This document shows, piece by piece, positions 34,187 to 42,881 of a stretch of 64,000 nt of DNA. The position numbers were made by a program, and so were the translations under genes. Each line of letters begins with the position of its first letter. Within the stretch, counting starts at the first letter, position 1. A model generated the notes under the pieces. It was not told the origin of the DNA and did not search any database. It saw nothing but the letters and a program-made list of their open reading frames with translations. Source of the stretch: Cellulomonas fimi (GTDB lineage Bacteria; Actinomycetota; Actinomycetes; Actinomycetales; Cellulomonadaceae); NCBI RefSeq assembly GCF_028583725.1, contig NZ_CP110680.1:682001-746000 (forward strand). The letters are read 5' to 3'.

Positions 34187-34295
34187 CGTGCCCGGTCGTG
34201 CCCCGGACGTGCGTCCCTGTGTGGGAACGGTGTGGACCGCGACGCGAGGCCGCCGGGACAATGAGCGCCCACCGGCGCCCGAGGAGAGGTCGACG

Positions 34296-35321
34296 ATGCG
34301 GTCCACCGTGAAGGACGTCGCGCTGCGCGCGGGCGTGTCCCCGAAGACGGTGTCGAACGTCATCAACGGCACCGCGTTCGTCCGGCCGGAGACGCGGGCC
34401 CGCGTCGAGGCGGCGCTCGCGGAGCTCGACTACGTGCCCAACCTCGGCGCGCGCGGCCTGCGCAACGGCCGGTACGGGCTCATCGCGCTCGCGCTCCCCG
34501 ACCTGTCGACCGCGTACTCGGCGGAGGTCGCGCACCACTTCGTCGAGGAGGGCCACGCGCGCGGCTGGAGCGTGCAGATCGAGGAGACGGCCGCCGAGCC
34601 GCAACGCGAGCGTGCGCTGTTGTCGCGGGCCCGCTCGCACCTCGTCGACGGGCTCGTGCTCAACCCGGTCTCGCTCGCGGACTCGGTCGTCGACGAGCAC
34701 GTGGCCCGCGGACCGCTGCCGCCCACCGTGCTGATCGGCGAGGTCGAGCAGGACCGGACCGACCAGGTGGGTGTCGACTCCGTCGCGGGTGCCCGGGACA
34801 TGACGGAGCACCTGCTCGCGACCGGCTTCCGGCGCATCGCCGTCGTGGGGGCTCCCGGGCACGCGGAGACCGCCGCGGCGCGGCAGCGGACCGAGGGGTA
34901 CCGGCGCGCGCTCGCGGACGCGGGCGTCGCGCACGACCCCGCGCTCGAGCTGTCGACGGCGCGGTGGACGGCCGACGAGGCGCGCGACGCCGTGCGGGCG
35001 TTCCTCGACGAGCACGCGACGCCCGAGGCCTTCTTCTGCTTCACGGACTCCATGGCCCTCGCGGTCGTCCACGTCCTGTGGGAGCGCGGGCTGCGGGTGC
35101 CCGACGACGTGGCCGTCGCGGGCTTCGACGACGTCGAGCCGAGCCGGTACGCGGTGCCGCCGCTGACGACCGTGTCGTTCGACCTGCGGGCGTTCGCCGC
35201 GACGGCCCTGGACCTGCTGCGCGACCGCATCGACGATCCCCACCGCGCACCCCGCCGCCTCACCGTCCCGCACCGCGTGGTCGTCCGCGCGAGCACGACG
35301 CGCTCCGCGACCACGCGCTGA
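34296..35321 (+). CDS. LacI-family transcriptional regulator (arabinoside operon)
   Basis: A 341-residue LacI/GalR regulator. The helix-turn-helix is VKDVALRAGVSPKTVSNVIN (residues 5-24) with VRPETRARVEAALAELDYVPN after it; the effector domain includes YGLIALALPDLSTAYSAEV, IAVVGAPGHAETAAARQRTEGY and AVAGFDDVEPSRYAVPPLTT. ATG 34296 has GAGGAGAGG upstream. It precedes a binding protein, two permeases and GH51, so an arabinose-containing oligosaccharide is the likely inducer. A hairpin after its stop and a separate promoter with a LacI-type dyad before the next gene suggest it is transcribed apart from its targets. Confidence 0.92.
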   Translation: MRSTVKDVALRAGVSPKTVSNVINGTAFVRPETRARVEAALAELDYVPNLGARGLRNGRYGLIALALPDLSTAYSAEVAHHFVEEGHARGWSVQIEETAAEPQRERALLSRARSHLVDGLVLNPVSLADSVVDEHVARGPLPPTVLIGEVEQDRTDQVGVDSVAGARDMTEHLLATGFRRIAVVGAPGHAETAAARQRTEGYRRALADAGVAHDPALELSTARWTADEARDAVRAFLDEHATPEAFFCFTDSMALAVVHVLWERGLRVPDDVAVAGFDDVEPSRYAVPPLTTVSFDLRAFAATALDLLRDRIDDPHRAPRRLTVPHRVVVRASTTRSATTR

Positions 35322-35338
35322 CGTCGGGTCCGGGCGAC

Positions 35339-35369
35339 GGCCGCGGGAGGTCTCCACGTGCCCGCGGCC
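35339..35369 (+). terminator. Terminator hairpin after the LacI gene
   Basis: GGCCGCGGG (35339-35347) pairs perfectly with CCCGCGGCC (35361-35369) around a 13-nt loop, 18 nt after the stop. Confidence 0.7.
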
Positions 35370-35431
35370 CGCGCGCGAGGGGCCTCGGCGATGTGTCCGG
35401 TTCACGGCGTGGCGTCCCGCTTGCCGAGGCG

Positions 35432-35445
35432 TTTCAACGATGTAA
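35432..35445 (+). promoter_or_regulatory. LacI-type operator before the arabinoside ABC operon
   Basis: TTTCAACGATGTAA is an imperfect dyad with a central CG (5 of 7 pairs). It sits in a locally AT-rich stretch and overlaps TGTAAT (35441-35446), a likely -10. The first gene starts 105 bp downstream. Confidence 0.55.
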
Positions 35446-35550
35446 TGCTCACGACTGGTCCTGCCACGGCCAATCCCGCGGACGGCGTCGAGCCGTCCCC
35501 GAGCCGACGGTGGCAGGACCTCGACACGTGTCTCACGAAGGAGTGACGGC

Positions 35551-36954
35551 ATGACCGATCGCCACGGGCCCCCGCGCGGCCCGGTCCCCTCCACCCCCGC
35601 GCTCGACCGCGCCGGGTTCGTCGTCCCCGGCCGCTCCGGACCGCCCGGCATGACGCGTCGGCAGATGCTGCTCGGCTCCCTCGCGGCGATCGGCGGTGTC
35701 GCGGCCGCCGGCGCGCTCGCGGGCTGCGCGTCACCCACCGCCGCCGCGGACGGTGTGCGCGAGCTCGCGTTCTGGCACCTGCTGTCCGGCGGCGACGGCA
35801 TCAACATGGCCGGCCTGGTCGACGACGTGAACGGCCTCGACCATGGCTACCGAGCGACCCAGACCGTGCTGGCCTGGGGTGCGCCGTACTACACCAAGCT
35901 CGCGATGGCGAGCGTCGGCGGGCGTGCCCCGGACACCGCGATCATGCACGCGTCGCGCATCGCCGGGTACGCGCCCGGCGGCCTGCTCGACCCGTGGGAC
36001 CTCGACCTGCTCGCCGAGTTCGACGTCACCGAGCAGGACTTCCTGCCGCGCGTCTGGGAGAAGGGTGGGCTCGACGGGACGCAGTACTCGATCGCGCTCG
36101 ACTCGCACCCGTTCGTGATGTTCTACAACACCGACGTCGCCGAGCAGGCCGGCGTGCTCGGGACCGACGGCCAGCTCGCGCCGATCGAGGACGCCGACCA
36201 GTTCCTCGAGGTCGCGCGGGCCATGCAGGGCGTCACCGGCAAGCACGGCCTGTCGTACGGGTACCTCGGCGACGGCGCGCAGATGTGGCGGCTCTTCTAC
36301 ACGCTCTACAAGCAGCACGACGCGCCGTTCGACCTGTCCGGCAGCCGTGCGGAGGTCGACACCGACGCCGCGGTCGAGTCGCTGGAGTACATCCAGACCC
36401 TGCTCGACGGCACGATCTGCGCGCCCGACGGCGACTACGGGACGGCCGTCGCGGAGTTCATGTCGGGGGAGAGCGGCATGTTCTTCACCGGTGTGTGGGA
36501 GCTGCCGACCGCCAAGAAGGCCGGCCTCCCGTTCGACGCGATGCCGATCCCGACGCTGTTCGGCACGCCCGCCGCGTACGCGGACTCGCACGCGTTCACG
36601 TTGCCCCACCAGTCGGACCCCGACCCGGAGCAGCGCCGCGCCACGTACCGGTTCGTCGCGGACATCCTGCAGAGCTCGTTCGCGTGGGCCGAGGCCGGGC
36701 ACATCCCCGCGTACCAGCCGGTCGTGCAGAGCCCCGAGTACCAGGACCTCGTCCCGCAGGCGCACTACGCGCCCGCCGCCGAGATCCTCAACTACGACCC
36801 CGAGGCCTGGTTCACCGGATCCGGCAGCGACTTCCAGAACTACTTCCTCGAGACGGTGCAGAACGTGTACCTGAACGGCGCCGACCCGGCCGAGGGCTTC
36901 GGCGCCTTCGTGCGACGCGTCGACGTGCAGCTCTCCAAGCCGAACCCGGTCTGA
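35551..36954 (+). CDS. Sugar-binding lipoprotein with Tat-type signal
   Basis: A 467-residue extracellular solute-binding protein (CUT1 type). The signal has twin arginines (TRRQMLLG, Arg36-Arg37), a hydrophobic core and the lipobox LAGC with Cys59. The body (FWHLLSGGDGINMAGLVDDVN, MFFTGVWELPTAKKAGLPFD) is that of maltose/arabino-oligosaccharide binding proteins. ATG 35551 has a clear GAAGGAG site, which leaves an unusually long 33-residue region before the twin-arginine motif; Met34 is an alternative. It should deliver substrate to the permeases at 37003 and 37947 for the GH51 enzyme. Confidence 0.9.
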   Translation: MTDRHGPPRGPVPSTPALDRAGFVVPGRSGPPGMTRRQMLLGSLAAIGGVAAAGALAGCASPTAAADGVRELAFWHLLSGGDGINMAGLVDDVNGLDHGYRATQTVLAWGAPYYTKLAMASVGGRAPDTAIMHASRIAGYAPGGLLDPWDLDLLAEFDVTEQDFLPRVWEKGGLDGTQYSIALDSHPFVMFYNTDVAEQAGVLGTDGQLAPIEDADQFLEVARAMQGVTGKHGLSYGYLGDGAQMWRLFYTLYKQHDAPFDLSGSRAEVDTDAAVESLEYIQTLLDGTICAPDGDYGTAVAEFMSGESGMFFTGVWELPTAKKAGLPFDAMPIPTLFGTPAAYADSHAFTLPHQSDPDPEQRRATYRFVADILQSSFAWAEAGHIPAYQPVVQSPEYQDLVPQAHYAPAAEILNYDPEAWFTGSGSDFQNYFLETVQNVYLNGADPAEGFGAFVRRVDVQLSKPNPV

Positions 36955-37002
36955 CGCCCGTCCTGCCGACCTGACCGCCCGATCCGACGAAGGAGTCCGA
37001 TC

Positions 37003-37950
37003 GTGTCCTCTGCCGCAACCGCCGCCCCCGGCCGCACCCGGCCCGGGTCGACGACGTCCGAACGGTCGGTGACCCGCGCGCAACGGTCGCGCGACACCCG
37101 CATCGGTTGGCTGTTCGTCGCGCCGTTCGTCGTCGTCTTCGCGATGTTCCTGCTCTGGCCCCTCCTGCACGGGTTCTACCTGTCGTTCACCGGTGAGTCG
37201 ATCACCGGCTCCGGCGGCGCGTTCCTCGGCCTCGACAACTACGCCGAGGCCCTGCGTGACCCGATCATGTGGCGCTCCATGCTCAACACGCTGTGGTTCA
37301 CCGTGCTCTCCACGGTGCCGCTCGTGCTCGTGGCGCTCGTCATGGCGCTGCTCGTGTTCCAGGGCCTGCCCGGCCAGTGGCTGTGGCGGCTGTCGTTCTT
37401 CATGTCGTTCCTGCTGGCGTCGACCGTCGCCGCGCAGTTCTGGATCTGGATGTACAACCCGCAGCTCGGGCTCGTGAACTACCTGCTGAGCGGCCTGGGG
37501 ATCGAGGGACAGGCCTGGTTGCAGGACACGAAGTGGGCGATGCTCGCGGTCGTCGTCGAGACGCTGTGGTGGACCGTCGGGTTCAACTTCCTGCTCTACC
37601 TGACGGCGCTGCAGAACATCCCCGAGCAGCAGTACGAGGCGTCCGCGCTCGACGGCGCCGGCCGCTGGCGGCAGCTGTGGTCCATCACGATCCCGCAGCT
37701 CGGGCCCACCACCGTGCTCATCGTGATCCTGCAGATCCTCGCGTCGCTCAAGGTCTTCGACCAGATCTACATCATGACGCAGGGCGGCCCCGGCGGTGTG
37801 ACCCGCCCCGTCGTCCAGTACATCTTCGAGTCCGGCTTCACCGGCTACCGGTTCGGCTACGCGTCGGCGATCGCGTACATCTTCTTCGCGGTCATCATCA
37901 TCGTGTCGCTGGCGCAGGTCGGGTTCACGTCGCGGAGGAACGCCCGATGA
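37003..37950 (+). CDS. ABC sugar transporter permease (MalF/UgpA type)
   Basis: A 315-residue CUT1 permease with six membrane helices after a 35-residue cytoplasmic N-terminus (RIGWLFVAPFVVVFAMFLLW is the first). The EAA loop is YEASALDGAGRWRQLWSITIP near residue 215, followed by DQIYIMTQGGPGG, a typical MalF-like segment. GTG 37003 has GAAGGAG. Its stop overlaps the next start (ATGA). No ATPase gene accompanies it. Confidence 0.92.
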   Translation: MSSAATAAPGRTRPGSTTSERSVTRAQRSRDTRIGWLFVAPFVVVFAMFLLWPLLHGFYLSFTGESITGSGGAFLGLDNYAEALRDPIMWRSMLNTLWFTVLSTVPLVLVALVMALLVFQGLPGQWLWRLSFFMSFLLASTVAAQFWIWMYNPQLGLVNYLLSGLGIEGQAWLQDTKWAMLAVVVETLWWTVGFNFLLYLTALQNIPEQQYEASALDGAGRWRQLWSITIPQLGPTTVLIVILQILASLKVFDQIYIMTQGGPGGVTRPVVQYIFESGFTGYRFGYASAIAYIFFAVIIIVSLAQVGFTSRRNAR

Positions 37951-38888
37951 CCACCACCGTCGCCCCCCAGCCCAACGCCGGAGCCGCCGGCGTCGTCGGT
38001 GGCCGTCGCCGCCGCCCCCAGGGACGCTTCGCGCACGCCGCCGGGCTGCGCGTCGGCGAGCGGTTCGCGAGCCCCGGTCGCATCCTCGCGATCCTCGCGC
38101 TCCTCGTGCTGGCCGTGTTCTGGCTCCTGCCGTTCCTGTGGGCCGTGTTCACGTCGTTCAAGTCGGAGACGTCCGCCGCGGCCACGCCCGTGTCCTGGTT
38201 CCCGCCCGACGGCTTCACCGCCGACGCGTACGCGAGCGTGCTGCGCGAGGGGAACATCCCGCTCTGGACGTGGAACAGCCTGCTCACGGCGGTCGCGATC
38301 ACCGTCGTCACGCTGGTCGTGTCGTCGCTCGCGGCCTACGCGCTCGCGCGCATCGACTTCCGCGGCCGTAGGTGGCTGTTCTGGGTGATCATCGCGTCGA
38401 TCATCGTGCCGCCGCCGGTGCTGATCGTCCCGCTGTTCTACGAGATGCTCGCGCTCAACCTCGTCGACACGTACTGGGCGATCATCCTGCCGCAGGTCGT
38501 CCACCCGGCCATGGTGTTCGTGCTCAAGAAGTTCTTCGAGCAGGTGCCCGTGGAGCTCGAGGACGCGGCCCGGATCGACGGCGCGGGACGCCTGCGGGTG
38601 TTCTGGTCGATCGTGCTGCCGCTGTCGCGGCCCATCCTCGCGGCCGTGTCGATCTTCGTGTTCATCGCCGCGTGGAACAACTTCCTGTGGCCGTTCATCA
38701 TCACGAGCGACTCCTCGCTCATGACCCTGCCCGTCGGTCTGCAGACGGTGAAGAGCGCGTACGGCCTGCAGTACGCGCAGACGATGGCGTCCGCCGTGCT
38801 CGCGGCGCTCCCGCTGATCGTCGTCTTCCTGTTCTTCCAGCGGCAGATCATCAAGGGCTTCTCGACCACCGGCTTCGGCGGTCAGTGA
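37947..38888 (+). CDS. ABC sugar transporter permease (MalG/UgpE type)
   Basis: A 313-residue CUT1 partner permease. Six helices follow a 45-residue basic N-terminus (ILALLVLAVFWLLPFLWAVF first). The EAA loop is EDAARIDGAGRLRVFWSIVL near residue 205, and the end FFQRQIIKGFSTTGFGG is the standard MalG-type C-terminus. Coupled to the previous gene by a four-base overlap. A strong hairpin separates it from the arabinofuranosidase gene. Confidence 0.92.
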   Translation: MTTTVAPQPNAGAAGVVGGRRRRPQGRFAHAAGLRVGERFASPGRILAILALLVLAVFWLLPFLWAVFTSFKSETSAAATPVSWFPPDGFTADAYASVLREGNIPLWTWNSLLTAVAITVVTLVVSSLAAYALARIDFRGRRWLFWVIIASIIVPPPVLIVPLFYEMLALNLVDTYWAIILPQVVHPAMVFVLKKFFEQVPVELEDAARIDGAGRLRVFWSIVLPLSRPILAAVSIFVFIAAWNNFLWPFIITSDSSLMTLPVGLQTVKSAYGLQYAQTMASAVLAALPLIVVFLFFQRQIIKGFSTTGFGGQ

Positions 38889-38895
38889 CGTCCGC

Positions 38896-38929
38896 GGCGG
38901 CGGCCCGGTCCACCCGCCGGGCCGCCGCC
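38896..38929 (+). terminator. Intra-operon hairpin before the GH51 gene
   Basis: A perfect 13-bp GC-only stem (38896-38908 with 38917-38929) and an 8-nt loop, 8 nt after the permease stop. It may partly end or protect the transporter message. Confidence 0.65.
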
Positions 38930-38973
38930 CTTCCCGCACCGCACGCACGACCCGCAGCACCCTGAGGAGACCC

Positions 38974-40515
38974 ATGACCCAGGCACGACTCGTCCTCGAC
39001 CGCGACTTCACCGTCGGGGAGGTGCCCCGCCGGATCTTCGGCTCGTTCGTCGAGCACATGGGCCGCTGCGTGTACACGGGCATCTACGAGCCCGGGCACC
39101 CCGCGGCCGACGCGCAGGGGTTCCGCACCGACGTGCTCGACCTCGTCCGCGAGATGGGCGTGACCGTCGTGCGCTACCCGGGCGGCAACTTCGTGTCCGG
39201 CTACCGGTGGGAGGACGGCGTCGGGCCCGTCGACCAGCGGCCCCGGCGGCTCGACGGCGCGTGGCACACCGTCGAGACCAACGCGTTCGGGCTGCACGAG
39301 TTCGTCGACTGGGCGCGTGTCGCGGGCGTCGAGGTCATGGAGGCCGTCAACCTCGGCACGCGCGGCGTCGAGGCCGCCCGGCAGCTCGTCGAGTACGCCA
39401 ACCACCCCGGCGGCACCGCGCTGTCCGACCTGCGCGCCGCGAACGGCCACCCCGAGCCGTTCGACATCAAGCTCTGGTGCCTGGGCAACGAGATGGACGG
39501 CCCGTGGCAGATGGGCGCCAAGACGCCCGACGAGTACGGCCGGCTCGCGCAGGAGGCCGCCAAGGCCATGCGGCTCGTCGACCCGACGATCGAGCTCGTC
39601 GCGTGCGGGTCGTCGAACTCCGGCATGCCGACGTTCGGCACGTGGGAGCAGACCGTCCTGCGGCACGCGTACGAGTACGTCGACTACGTGTCGCTGCACG
39701 CGTACTACCAGGAGGACGAGGGCGACCACGCGTCGTTCCTCGCGTCCGCGGTCGACATGGACCACTTCATCGAGTCCGTGGTCGCGACTGCCGACGCCGT
39801 GCGCGCCGCGGGCAAGCACACCAAGCGCATCAACCTCTCGTTCGACGAGTGGAACGTCTGGTACCAGCGCGGCAAGGACACGCCCGACCAGCCGCACGTC
39901 ATCGAGCGCGAAGGCGTCTGGCAGGAGCACCCGCGGATCATCGAGGACGAGTACAACGTCACCGACGCGGTCGTCGTCGGGACGTTCCTCAACTCGCTGC
40001 TGCGGCACGGCGACCGCGTGAAGGTCGCGAACCAGGCGCAGCTCGTCAACGTCATCGCGCCCATCCGCTCCGAGCCCGGGGGGCCCGCGTGGCGGCAGTC
40101 GATCTTCTGGCCCTTCGCCCGGATGTCGGCGCTGGCCCGGGGTTCGATCCTGCGCGTGGCGGCGACCTCCGACCAGTACGACGCCGGGAAGTTCGGTGAC
40201 ACCGACCTCGTCGACGCCTCCGCCACCTGGGACGAGGAGCACGGGCGCGTCGCTCTGTTCCTCGCGCACCGTGGCCTCGACGCGGCCGCCGACGTGACCG
40301 TCGACCTGCGCGGCTGGACGGGTGCCCGCGTGACCCGCGCCGAGGTGCTCACCGTCCCCGAGGGCGGCGACCGGTTCACCGCGAGCACGCAGGACCGCCC
40401 GGACGCGGTCGGCCTGGCGCCGCTCGACGGCGTGACGGTCGACGGCTCGACCGCGACGGTCCGCCTGCCCGCGCTGTCGTGGGCGGTCGTCGAGCTCGAC
40501 GTGACAGCGGCCTGA
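38974..40515 (+). CDS. abfA: Alpha-L-arabinofuranosidase, glycoside hydrolase family 51
   Basis: A 513-residue GH51 enzyme that frees arabinofuranose from arabinoxylan or arabinan oligosaccharides. RRIFGSFVEHMGRCVYTGIY is the family N-terminus. Acid/base Glu173 is in CLGNEMDGPW and nucleophile Glu292 in SFDEWNVWY, within two residues of their positions in the Geobacillus enzyme. A TIM barrel is followed by a jelly-roll C-terminal domain. No signal peptide: acts in the cytoplasm on substrates imported by the upstream transporter. ATG 38974 is preceded by GAGGAG. Confidence 0.96.
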   Translation: MTQARLVLDRDFTVGEVPRRIFGSFVEHMGRCVYTGIYEPGHPAADAQGFRTDVLDLVREMGVTVVRYPGGNFVSGYRWEDGVGPVDQRPRRLDGAWHTVETNAFGLHEFVDWARVAGVEVMEAVNLGTRGVEAARQLVEYANHPGGTALSDLRAANGHPEPFDIKLWCLGNEMDGPWQMGAKTPDEYGRLAQEAAKAMRLVDPTIELVACGSSNSGMPTFGTWEQTVLRHAYEYVDYVSLHAYYQEDEGDHASFLASAVDMDHFIESVVATADAVRAAGKHTKRINLSFDEWNVWYQRGKDTPDQPHVIEREGVWQEHPRIIEDEYNVTDAVVVGTFLNSLLRHGDRVKVANQAQLVNVIAPIRSEPGGPAWRQSIFWPFARMSALARGSILRVAATSDQYDAGKFGDTDLVDASATWDEEHGRVALFLAHRGLDAAADVTVDLRGWTGARVTRAEVLTVPEGGDRFTASTQDRPDAVGLAPLDGVTVDGSTATVRLPALSWAVVELDVTAA

Positions 40516-40582
40516 CGCGCCGCGCCCGCACCCGTCCCGCTGCTGGTCGTCGGCGGGGGGAGGGCAGCGGCATGATCGGGGC

Positions 40583-41437
40583 ATGACGCAGCGGACGGTC
40601 GTGGTCGTGGGAGGGACGGGGCTCGCGGGGCGGGCCGTCGTCGAGGAGGCGCTCCGGCGCGGTCACCGCGTGCGGTCCGTGTCGCGGCACGTCCCGCCGG
40701 CGGCCCGTCAGGTCGTGGGGGCCGAGTACGTCGCCGCCGACGCGGTCGCGGCCGACGCACCCGAGCGGCTCGGCGCCGCGTTCGACGGGGCGGACGTCGT
40801 CGTGGACACCGTCAACGGCGAGACGCCCGCGACCGTGAAGGTGCTGACGGCCGGGGCCGCGTCGATCGCGCTCGCGGCGCGCGACGCGGGGGTCGGCCTC
40901 GCGGTCGTGCTGTCCATCGTCAACGTCGACCGCGGCACCGCGATCGGGTACTACCGCACCAAGGTCGCGCAGGAGCGCGTCTACCAGGCGAGCGCCGTCC
41001 CGACGACCCTGCTGCGCGCGGCCCAGTTCCACGACTTCTTCGACCGGTTCTTCGGCCGCCCCACGCTCCTGGGCGCGCTCAGCCGCGTCGGCACCGTGCC
41101 CTACCTGCGGGGCGCCCGGCTCCAGCCGATCGACGTCGCCGACGTCGCCCGCGCGGTCGTCGACGTGTCCGCGGGCCTGGACGCGCCCCTTGACGGGGAG
41201 GCGCGCGACGAGGGCGAGCCGGGGCGCCGCACGGTCACCGTCGCCGGCCCGGAGGAGCTCGACGGCGCCGACCTCGCACGCCGCTGGGCCGCCGCGCACC
41301 ACAGCCGACGCGTTCCGGTCGGCGTCCCCCTGTGGGGCTGGGGCGCGTTGTTCGCGTCCGGCGACGCGACCGCCCCCGACGGGCGCTACGGGCGCGTGAC
41401 CTACGACCAGTGGCTCGCCCGGACGGCCGGGGCATGA
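40583..41437 (+). CDS. NmrA-like NAD(P)-binding protein
   Basis: A 284-residue atypical short-chain dehydrogenase. The Rossmann motif is VVVGGTGLAGRAVVEEALRRGH; an Asp-Val-Val strand (DVVVDTVNGETPA) and the segment IGYYRTKVAQERVYQASAVPTTLLRAAQF match NmrA/NAD-dependent epimerase-like proteins. The classical SDR Tyr-x-x-x-Lys is present as YYRTK. Role unknown; such proteins act as redox sensors or quinone/sugar reductases. ATG 40583 lies 6 nt after CATGAT, a leaderless-type arrangement. The acetyltransferase start overlaps its stop. Confidence 0.82.
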   Translation: MTQRTVVVVGGTGLAGRAVVEEALRRGHRVRSVSRHVPPAARQVVGAEYVAADAVAADAPERLGAAFDGADVVVDTVNGETPATVKVLTAGAASIALAARDAGVGLAVVLSIVNVDRGTAIGYYRTKVAQERVYQASAVPTTLLRAAQFHDFFDRFFGRPTLLGALSRVGTVPYLRGARLQPIDVADVARAVVDVSAGLDAPLDGEARDEGEPGRRTVTVAGPEELDGADLARRWAAAHHSRRVPVGVPLWGWGALFASGDATAPDGRYGRVTYDQWLARTAGA

Positions 41438-42126
41438 GCCACGGCCCGCGTGGCCCGCTCCACGACGCGCCCCCTGGCGACGAGCGCAACACCGTCGCGC
41501 CGCACGACCCGGCGCGCGGTGACGGCCCGCGCGCGCCGCACGACGCGGTCCCCGGCGAGGCGGGTGCCCACGTCGTGCTCCGCGACGCGGTGCCGGGCGA
41601 CGCGACGCGACTGGCGCAGATCTGGTCGACCGGGTGGCACGACGGCCACGACGGGCACGTCCCCGACGAGCTGGCCCGACTCCGCACCGCGCAGTCGTTC
41701 GTCGACCGCGCCCCCGGCCTCGTGCTCGACACCCGGGTCGCGGTGCTGAGCGGGGAGGTCGTGGGGTTCGCCACCACGGTCGGCGACCAGGTCGACCAGG
41801 TGTACGTCGACGCGAGCGCGCGGGGGACCGGTGTCGCCGCGGCGCTGCTCGCCGACGCGGCCCGCGTCGCGGCCGAGGCCGGGCACGCGCACCCGTGGCT
41901 CGCCGTCGTCCCCGGCAACGCGCGCGCCCGTCGCTTCTACGAGCGTCACGGCTGGACCGACGAGGGGCCCTTCGACCACCGCGTCGAGGTCGCGCCCGGC
42001 GTGACCGTCGACGTGCCGTGCCGGCGCTACCGCCTGACCGGGGGCGGCGCTCCCACGTCGGCCGCCGCGACGGCCACGTCGCCCACCGCGACCACGGTCC
42101 CCGGCACGGGCACGGGCGACGCGTGA
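41434..42126 (+). CDS. GNAT family N-acetyltransferase
   Basis: A 230-residue acetyltransferase. A 45-residue low-complexity tail precedes the GNAT domain (about 47-185): DATRLAQIWSTGWHDGHDG, the acetyl-CoA loop ARGTGVAAALLADAARVA, and the C-terminal signature NARARRFYERHGW. ATG 41434 overlaps the NmrA-like stop (ATGA); its own stop overlaps the next start (GTGA). Substrate unknown. Confidence 0.88.
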   Translation: MSHGPRGPLHDAPPGDERNTVAPHDPARGDGPRAPHDAVPGEAGAHVVLRDAVPGDATRLAQIWSTGWHDGHDGHVPDELARLRTAQSFVDRAPGLVLDTRVAVLSGEVVGFATTVGDQVDQVYVDASARGTGVAAALLADAARVAAEAGHAHPWLAVVPGNARARRFYERHGWTDEGPFDHRVEVAPGVTVDVPCRRYRLTGGGAPTSAAATATSPTATTVPGTGTGDA

Positions 42127-42821
42127 CGCACCACGACGAGCCCGCCGACGACCGCCCGGCGGACGCCGCCGCGGACGTCGGTGTCGGACCCTGGCCGGGC
42201 GGCCCGGACGCGTGGCCGCGCGACCCCGCGACGGGCCGTCTCGACCCGCGCTACGACGTCGACCTGCTCGCGCACGGCGACCGGCGCAACGTCGTCGACC
42301 GGTACCGCTACTGGACGGTCGAGGCGGTGGTCGCGGACCTCGACACCCGGCGGCACCCGTTCCACGTCGCGATCGAGAACTGGCAGCACGACCTCAACAT
42401 CGGCTCGGTCGTGCGCACCGCGAACGCGTTCCTCGCGGCCGAGGTGCACGTCGTCGGGCGCCGCCGCTGGAACCGCCGCGGCGCGATGGTCACGGACCGC
42501 TACCAGCACGTCCGCCACCACGCGACCGTCGACGACCTGCTCGACTGGGCGGCCACGGCCGGCCCGGACGGCGGGCAGCTGCCGGTGCTGGGGGTCGACA
42601 ACCTGCCCGGCTCGGTGCCGCTCGAGGGCTACCCGCTGCCACGCGCGTGCGTGCTCCTGTTCGGGCAGGAGTCCGTCGGCCTGTCCGACGCCGCCCGCGC
42701 CGCCGCGCAGGACGTCCTGCACATCGCCCAGTTCGGCTCGACGCGCTCGATCAACGCGGGCGCTGCCGCCGCGATCGCGATGCACGCGTGGGTCGCGCAG
42801 CACGCGGGGAGCGCGTCCTGA
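42123..42821 (+). CDS. TrmH/SpoU-family RNA 2'-O-methyltransferase
   Basis: A 232-residue SPOUT methyltransferase. All three knot motifs are clear: ENWQHDLNIGSVVRTANAF, CVLLFGQESVGLSDAA and FGSTRSINAGAAAAIAMHAW. The first 70 residues are an acidic extension. It should methylate a ribose 2'-OH in tRNA or rRNA; the exact position is not evident. GTG 42123 overlaps the acetyltransferase stop, so all three genes form a coupled operon. Confidence 0.9.
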   Translation: MTHHDEPADDRPADAAADVGVGPWPGGPDAWPRDPATGRLDPRYDVDLLAHGDRRNVVDRYRYWTVEAVVADLDTRRHPFHVAIENWQHDLNIGSVVRTANAFLAAEVHVVGRRRWNRRGAMVTDRYQHVRHHATVDDLLDWAATAGPDGGQLPVLGVDNLPGSVPLEGYPLPRACVLLFGQESVGLSDAARAAAQDVLHIAQFGSTRSINAGAAAAIAMHAWVAQHAGSAS

Positions 42822-42826
42822 CGCGA

Positions 42827-42865
42827 CGAGCCCGACCCGGCCCGACCGGGCGGCGGCGCGGCTCG
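42827..42865. terminator. Possible compound terminator hairpin
   Basis: CCCGG (42836-42840) pairs with CCGGG (42846-42850), and CGAGCC (42827-42832) with GGCTCG (42860-42865). It lies between the convergent methyltransferase and response-regulator genes. Confidence 0.4.
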
Positions 42866-42881
42866 CGGTCCGGGCGCCCCG

